From contig DMAO01000053.1 in NCBI GenBank assembly GCA_003446545.1, positions 13,439 to 23,893 on the forward strand: a stretch of 10,455 bases of DNA. Direction: 5' to 3'. Position numbers and translations under genes: made by a program. Source of the DNA: Sphaerochaeta sp. (GTDB lineage Bacteria > Spirochaetota > Spirochaetia > Sphaerochaetales > Sphaerochaetaceae). The notes below the pieces were generated by a model that was not told where the DNA came from, made no database searches, and saw only the letters and a program-made list of their open reading frames with translations. Below, piece after piece: positions 7,120-10,455 of the stretch; position 1 is the first letter of the stretch, and each line of letters starts with the position of its first letter.

Positions 7120-8724
7120 ATGGCAAAACATATATTCGTGACAGGTGGGGTTGTTTCAGGGCTGGGCAAAGGGATTACCGCTGCCTCTTTGGGGCGCTTG
7201 CTCAAGGCAAGAGGATTGCAGGTAGCGGCACAGAAACTCGACCCCTACATGAATGTTGATCCTGGGACCATGAGTCCCTATCAGCATGGGGAAGTCTTTG
7301 TGACCGAAGACGGGTCGGAAACTGACTTGGACTTGGGCCATTATGAAAGGTTCATCGATGAGAACCTGAACAAGTTTTCAAACCTCACCAGCGGAAGGGT
7401 CTATTGGAATGTGCTCTCCAAGGAGAGACGGGGTGAATTTTTAGGCTCTACGGTGCAGATAATTCCTCATGTGACCAATGAGATTCGCGCTTCCATCCAT
7501 GCTTTGGCGGAAAAGACACAAGCAGATGTGGTCATTACCGAAATTGGGGGGACCACCGGTGACATTGAGAGCCAGCCATTTCTTGAGGCCATCAGGCAGA
7601 TAGGCCATGAGGTTGGGCATGAGAATTGTCTCTATATCCATGTCACACTTGTCCCGTTTCTCAAAAGCAGTGGGGAACATAAGAGCAAGCCGACACAACA
7701 CTCGGTAAAAGAACTTATGGCTTCCGGTATCTTCCCTGATATCATCGTCACCCGTTCCGACGAGCCTATCGAGCAGGAAATCAAGGACAAGATAGCCCTG
7801 TTCTGCAATGTGAAGAAGGACTGCGTCATAGAGAACAAGACTCTGGAAGTGCTGTATGAAGCGCCTATGATGCTCAAATCTGAGAAATTTGATGACATCG
7901 TATGCAGAGAGCTTCACCTTCAGACCAAAGAATCTGACATGGCTGAATGGGAGGGTATGCTTGCTAGAATCAAGAGGGCAGACAAGCAAGTCAGGATAGC
8001 CCTTGTGGGCAAGTACATCCAACTGCATGACGCCTACCTTTCAGTAATGGAAGCGCTCAAACATGCAGGGTGGCAACTGGGTGCACAGGTTACCATAGTG
8101 TGGGTAGATGCTGAGAAAGTCACCCAAGAAACTGTGGAAACCCTATTGGGTTCGGTAGGGGGAATCCTAATACCTGGAGGCTTTGGCGATAGGGGGATAG
8201 AGGGGAAAATCCTTGCAGCCTCCTATGCCCGCACACATAAGGTTCCGTATCTGGGGATTTGCCTCGGAATGCAGATAGCGGTCATCGAGTTTGCCAGGAA
8301 TGTAGCGGGCTATACGGATGCACATTCAAGTGAGTTTGAACAGAATACGCCACATCCTGTCATTGCCCTGATGCCCGACCAGAGGGGAAACATCCCCAAA
8401 GGGGGTACCATGCGCTTGGGTTCCTATCCCTGCAAAATTACAAAGGATACCCATATGGATAGGGTGTATGGGGGAGAACAGGTAATAGAGGAGAGACACC
8501 GTCACCGCTATGAGTTCAACAATGAGTTTCGTACACCTCTCACGGAACAGGGTATGATAATCGCCGGAACAAGTCCAAGCGGCCTGTTGGTGGAGGCTAT
8601 TGAGATTAAGGACCATCCTTTCTTCCTGGGTGTCCAATATCATCCGGAATTCAAGAGCAGGCCCAACCGGGCCCATCCTGTCTTCAGGGGTTTCATCGAA
8701 GCGTCCCTAGGCCTAAATAGTTGA
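7120..8724 (+). CDS. pyrG: CTP synthase
   Basis: A full-length 534-residue CTP synthase converts UTP to CTP with ATP and glutamine-derived ammonia. The N-terminal synthetase domain shows the P-loop-like [13 protein letters not shown] (13-25), [11 protein letters not shown] (41-51), [22 protein letters not shown] (56-77) and IGGTTGDIE (142-150). A class I glutamine amidotransferase domain follows: GGFGDRG (353-359), nucleophile Cys381 in LGICLGMQ, and His508/Glu510 in QYHPE. ATG 7120 is preceded by AAGGAGAGG at 7102-7110, and the upstream in-frame ATG at 7066 lies inside the ANTAR gene. Only 16 nt separate it from that gene, with no terminator, so it is probably co-transcribed with the nitrogen operon. 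An internal promoter inside the ANTAR gene cannot be excluded for such an essential gene. Confidence 0.97.
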   Translation: MAKHIFVTGGVVSGLGKGITAASLGRLLKARGLQVAAQKLDPYMNVDPGTMSPYQHGEVFVTEDGSETDLDLGHYERFIDENLNKFSNLTSGRVYWNVLSKERRGEFLGSTVQIIPHVTNEIRASIHALAEKTQADVVITEIGGTTGDIESQPFLEAIRQIGHEVGHENCLYIHVTLVPFLKSSGEHKSKPTQHSVKELMASGIFPDIIVTRSDEPIEQEIKDKIALFCNVKKDCVIENKTLEVLYEAPMMLKSEKFDDIVCRELHLQTKESDMAEWEGMLARIKRADKQVRIALVGKYIQLHDAYLSVMEALKHAGWQLGAQVTIVWVDAEKVTQETVETLLGSVGGILIPGGFGDRGIEGKILAASYARTHKVPYLGICLGMQIAVIEFARNVAGYTDAHSSEFEQNTPHPVIALMPDQRGNIPKGGTMRLGSYPCKITKDTHMDRVYGGEQVIEERHRHRYEFNNEFRTPLTEQGMIIAGTSPSGLLVEAIEIKDHPFFLGVQYHPEFKSRPNRAHPVFRGFIEASLGLNS

Positions 8725-8749
8725 CAGTCTGGCTTTGTAGTTGTAGGTT
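8721..8749 (+). promoter_or_regulatory. likely tRNA promoter overlapping end of pyrG
   Basis: A perfect -35 hexamer TTGACA (8721-8726) overlaps the pyrG stop codon. With a 17-base spacer the -10 position is TAGGTT (8744-8749), a three-of-six match. Transcription would begin near 8756, about seven bases before the mature 5' end of the tRNA. The -10 is weak, so the call rests mainly on the -35 and the geometry. Read-through from pyrG is also possible because no terminator lies between. Confidence 0.5.
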
Positions 8750-8762
8750 ATCTAAGGAAATT

Positions 8763-8835
8763 GGGGCCATAGCTCATCTGGTAGAGCGACTGGTTCGCAA
8801 TCAGTAGGTAGAGGGTTCGAGTCCCTTTGGCTCCA
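8763..8835 (+). tRNA. tRNA-Ala (anticodon CGC)
   Basis: The 73-base cloverleaf folds fully. The acceptor is GGGGCCA with TGGCTCC, containing the G3-U70 wobble that marks alanine tRNAs, and the discriminator base is A. The D arm is GCTC/GAGC. The anticodon arm ACTGG/TCAGT has loop TTCGCAA, which gives anticodon CGC for codon GCG. The variable region is AGGTA. The T arm GAGGG/CCCTT has the TTCGAGT loop. No CCA is encoded (ATA follows), so a CCA-adding enzyme must complete the end. Confidence 0.96.
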
Positions 8836-8845
8836 ATAGAGAGAG

Positions 8846-8877
8846 GGGGGTTGTCTAGACAGGCAACCTCCTTTTTT
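8846..8877 (+). terminator. intrinsic terminator after tRNA-Ala
   Basis: GGGGGTTG (8846-8853) pairs with CAACCTCC (8864-8871), eight pairs including one G-T, and six T's follow at 8872-8877. It lies 10 bases after the tRNA and closes both the tRNA transcript and any read-through from the pyrG operon. On the minus strand the sequence after the stem is TCTCTCTATT, only moderately U-rich, so it may be a weaker terminator for the converging gene. Confidence 0.88.
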
Positions 8878-8898
8878 GTTTAAAAACCTCTATTCCGT

Positions 8899-9879
8899 TT
8901 ACCATGAAATATTCTCCTTCACAGACTGCAGTGCCTGTTCTGTCCTTTCGTCATAATCTTGGTTGAAACTTAATATCAGAGAGATGCTATCAACAGTTTT
9001 ACCACTTGAAAGCAATGCAGGGTCATATTTCCAGAGTTCGACAGGAAAGCCTCCAAAATCAAGGAAATCCTGTTCGCTAATCTTATCAGACTCTATCTCT
9101 TTTGCTCGACTCCTCGATACAACATAGCTACCATCTTTTTTGTTGGCTGACAGCATCGTCTGGCTGCTCAAAGCCAATATACCCCCAAGAAACGACTTCT
9201 TTGGCTGACTTGAAAGATAGATGGTTTGATGTACCGGTGATTTCAAATAGGGCTTCGCCGCATCTAAAAGATTGCGTTTTGGTGTAATGGCTGTTGTAAG
9301 TAGCTTTTTAGTGCCTTCTAGTTGTATTGAGATGAGACCAAGTTGCTTAAGAGTTCTGACTGCTCTCGTAAGTGTTGCTTTAGAAAGCTTTAGCTGTGTT
9401 GCTAGTTCCGAAGCGGTTACTGGTGTACTAGTTTTTCTGTAGTATACATACAAGAAAACAAGTTGAGCTCCCGGTGCCATGGCTTCGGGTAAACAAAGGG
9501 TGTTAGTTTTCTTCTCAGTGAATGCACAACCTACAAAAGGGAGATATAATTGAGCACCCGGCACCAAAAAAGGGACCCTTTGCTGTAGTAGAGCGCTGCG
9601 CTGACTTGAACGAAGAGATGAAAAGACCAAGGCACAGTCAAGCCCTGATAGCTGTGATGCTTTGGCAAGGTGCTTGACCAGTGTGGGCAATCTGTACTCT
9701 TTGGTTGTTGGTTCCATTGCAATGAAAGAAGTTCCCTGTATTCTTACCATTTGGAATCGATATCCATCATCTAAATAAAGCGGAACACTGTTTGTAAAAT
9801 TGTAGTCTTGAATTGTAGAATCCTTTCCAAAAAGAGAATTCAAGTATTTTTTTAATTCAGTATTCATTTCTTGTTTCAT
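8899..9879 (-). CDS. winged-helix (MarR-like) DNA-binding protein, three-part, function unknown
   Basis: I do not know this 326-residue protein's function. An N-terminal domain (about 1-125) contains VPFLVPGAQLYLPFVG (102-117). A winged helix-turn-helix (about 137-195) reads VTASELATQLKLSKATLTRAVRTL at 154-177, with a wing ending near Leu193. The C-terminal domain (about 210-326) contains LWKYDPALL (282-290) and VDSISLILSF (296-305). There is no signal peptide or membrane segment. The last domain reminds me of MarR-like regulators with a YDP...VD.LSL tail, and more loosely of AbiEi-type antitoxins, but no toxin gene is adjacent. ATG 9879 fits a promoter placed so close that the mRNA would be almost leaderless. 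ATG 9867 is the alternative; neither has a good ribosome binding site. The gene looks more A/T-rich than the operon, which would suit acquired DNA beside a tRNA. Confidence 0.82.
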   Translation of the reverse strand: MKQEMNTELKKYLNSLFGKDSTIQDYNFTNSVPLYLDDGYRFQMVRIQGTSFIAMEPTTKEYRLPTLVKHLAKASQLSGLDCALVFSSLRSSQRSALLQQRVPFLVPGAQLYLPFVGCAFTEKKTNTLCLPEAMAPGAQLVFLYVYYRKTSTPVTASELATQLKLSKATLTRAVRTLKQLGLISIQLEGTKKLLTTAITPKRNLLDAAKPYLKSPVHQTIYLSSQPKKSFLGGILALSSQTMLSANKKDGSYVVSRSRAKEIESDKISEQDFLDFGGFPVELWKYDPALLSSGKTVDSISLILSFNQDYDERTEQALQSVKENISW

Positions 9880-9888
9880 GATACTTGT

Positions 9889-9917
9889 AATGTACCATTC
9901 CTAATGAAACTTGTCAA
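9889..9917 (-). promoter_or_regulatory. extended -10 promoter of the winged-helix gene
   Basis: On the minus strand a perfect TTGACA (complement of 9912-9917) is followed after exactly 17 bases by TACATT (complement of 9889-9894). TGG directly before it makes an extended TGn -10 element. The start point would fall near 9882, leaving about three bases before ATG 9879. The promoter is clear by sequence; the start point is calculated from the usual spacing. Confidence 0.72.
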
Positions 9918-9931
9918 ATATAATGAAACTT
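9902..9931. repeat. 11-bp direct repeat, possible operator
   Basis: TAATGAAACTT occurs at 9902-9912 and again at 9921-9931, start to start 19 bp, close to two helical turns. One copy fills the spacer between -35 and -10 of the winged-helix gene's promoter and the other lies just upstream of the -35. This is where an autorepressor would bind as paired dimers. Binding by the adjacent protein is inferred. Confidence 0.5.
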
Positions 9932-10047
9932 TATACTGTGATACCGTGAAAGAAACCGAGAATTACAACACATGGTTCAGACTTCTCTCTCCCGTACAGA
10001 TACCTATGATGATCGGGGACAAAGCTGATTCGAAGTCCAATCATTGA
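9904..10047 (+). CDS. possible small ORF (47 aa), doubtful
   Basis: An ATG at 9904 opens 47 codons, ending in TGA at 10045-10047. The predicted peptide begins MKLVKYNETLYCDTV and includes NTWFRLLSPVQIPMM. No ribosome binding site precedes it, and its start lies between the -10 and -35 of the divergent gene. In another frame an open stretch of 42 codons (10013-10138) contains PIIENQEKGWPLTGQ. The two together could be a decayed, frameshifted gene remnant. I recognise neither. Confidence 0.15.
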   Translation: MKLVKYNETLYCDTVKETENYNTWFRLLSPVQIPMMIGDKADSKSNH

Positions 10048-10118
10048 GAACCAAGAAAAAGGCTGGCCATTGACTGGACAACCTTGTGCCGAGAATTTTC
10101 TAGAAATCGTATCTACCC

Positions 10119-10455
10119 CTACTTCGAGAATACCCCCTTAACCGTAAGGGAAACATTGGGGGTATCGGCTGTATTATCAATTATGGAGTTATAGAAACTC
10201 ACATCGAAGACAGCAGAGGTGCTGATCGGGCCGAATCTCTTATCCAAAGCTAAAGACGTAGTGATCTTGTAGGCCTCCAAAGAGCTCTTGAACGCTTGGT
10301 CGAAGGATCCTGTGATGCTGATAGTATCAAAGAACATATCCTTGATCGCACACTTGGCATCATAACCCATGGAGGTTAGGGAAGCAGCTGCCGTGCTCAG
10401 AGCATGATTAAATCCAAGGGTGGAGGATAAGATTGGGATCTGCTGCTCCCAGAAC
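10119..10455 (-). CDS. C-terminal part of an unknown protein, possibly beta-rich envelope protein
   Basis: The reading frame is open from the window edge (beginning FWEQQIPILSS in the first visible residues) to TAG at 10119-10121, about 111 residues. An internal Met at 10370 is not a required start, since the frame continues upstream without a stop. The visible part has alternating hydrophobic/polar stretches such as DTISITGSF, TTSLAL, STSAVFDVSF and a final NVSLTVKGVF. These would suit amphipathic beta strands of an outer-membrane barrel or surface protein. There is no catalytic motif, and the last residue is Lys rather than the aromatic residue common in proteobacterial barrels. The family is unknown. 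No U-rich terminator is visible after the stop. Confidence 0.6.
   Translation of the reverse strand, partial: FWEQQIPILSSTLGFNHALSTAAASLTSMGYDAKCAIKDMFFDTISITGSFDQAFKSSLEAYKITTSLALDKRFGPISTSAVFDVSFYNSIIDNTADTPNVSLTVKGVFSK
10130..10165. repeat. inverted repeat in the 3' end of the partial gene
   Basis: ATACCCCC (10130-10137) is perfectly complementary to GGGGGTAT (10158-10165) with a 20-base loop. A competing hairpin, CCCTTA (10135-10140) with TAAGGG (10145-10150) and a four-base loop, overlaps it. It lies within the last codons of the minus-strand gene and has no T-run on either side, so it is not a standard terminator. Confidence 0.45.

Noticed and set aside
8763..8835. tRNA-Ala as an active attachment site of an integrated element
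   Set aside because: I found no integrase gene and no second copy of the tRNA 3' end within the window.
9911..9937. Plus-strand promoter TTGTCA...TATACT for the small divergent ORF
   Set aside because: The spacer is only 15 bases, the -35 is imperfect, and it lies inside the ORF rather than before ATG 9904; it coincides with the better minus-strand promoter.

Overview
The window (about 50% G+C by eye) carries one long plus-strand nitrogen-assimilation operon, then a tRNA, then a minus-strand accessory segment. Gene content resembles the ammonium-assimilation clusters of Clostridia: a glutamate synthase split into separate subunits, glutamine synthetase, and an ANTAR regulator like NitR of Clostridium saccharobutylicum. 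The base composition is higher than in most clostridia, and the last, cut-off gene looks like a beta-strand-rich envelope protein. A fermentative spirochaete of the Sphaerochaeta type is my best guess, but this is inference, not proof.

Layout. Positions 1-208 are an untranslated leader that ends in a strong intrinsic terminator (134-188). Seven genes follow on the plus strand with gaps of at most 16 nt or small overlaps: glutamate synthase amidotransferase subunit (209-1312), ferredoxin-fused FMN synthase subunit (1325-2830), four-cluster Fe-S protein (2840-3268), FAD/NAD(P)H oxidoreductase (3270-4502), GXGXG beta-helix subunit (4499-5224), glutamine synthetase (5241-6521) and ANTAR regulator (6534-7103). 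CTP synthase pyrG (7120-8724) comes next. A tRNA-Ala(CGC) with its own likely promoter lies at 8763-8835 and is closed by a terminator at 8846-8877. On the minus strand are a winged-helix protein of unknown role (8899-9879) and the 3' end of a gene leaving the window (10119-10455). The roughly 240 nt between them (9880-10118) hold the regulator's promoter, a direct repeat and perhaps remnants of small ORFs.

How it works together (inference). NAD(P)H electrons would pass from the FAD protein through the four-cluster Fe-S protein to the ferredoxin domain and FMN of the synthase subunit. The amidotransferase releases ammonia from glutamine there, and 2-oxoglutarate becomes glutamate. Glutamine synthetase regenerates glutamine, and CTP synthase is a glutamine consumer.

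The most notable signal is in the leader. A hairpin at 126-141 has a six-base loop AAAGGC, with A at loop position 1 and G at position 4, the hallmark of ANTAR-binding RNA. It shares bases with the 5' arm of the terminator, so the two cannot form together. The operon encodes an ANTAR protein, so this looks like a self-contained antitermination switch: regulator, RNA target and nitrogen genes on one transcript. The protein's receiver domain has Asn where the phosphorylated Asp should be, so its input signal is probably not ordinary phosphorylation.
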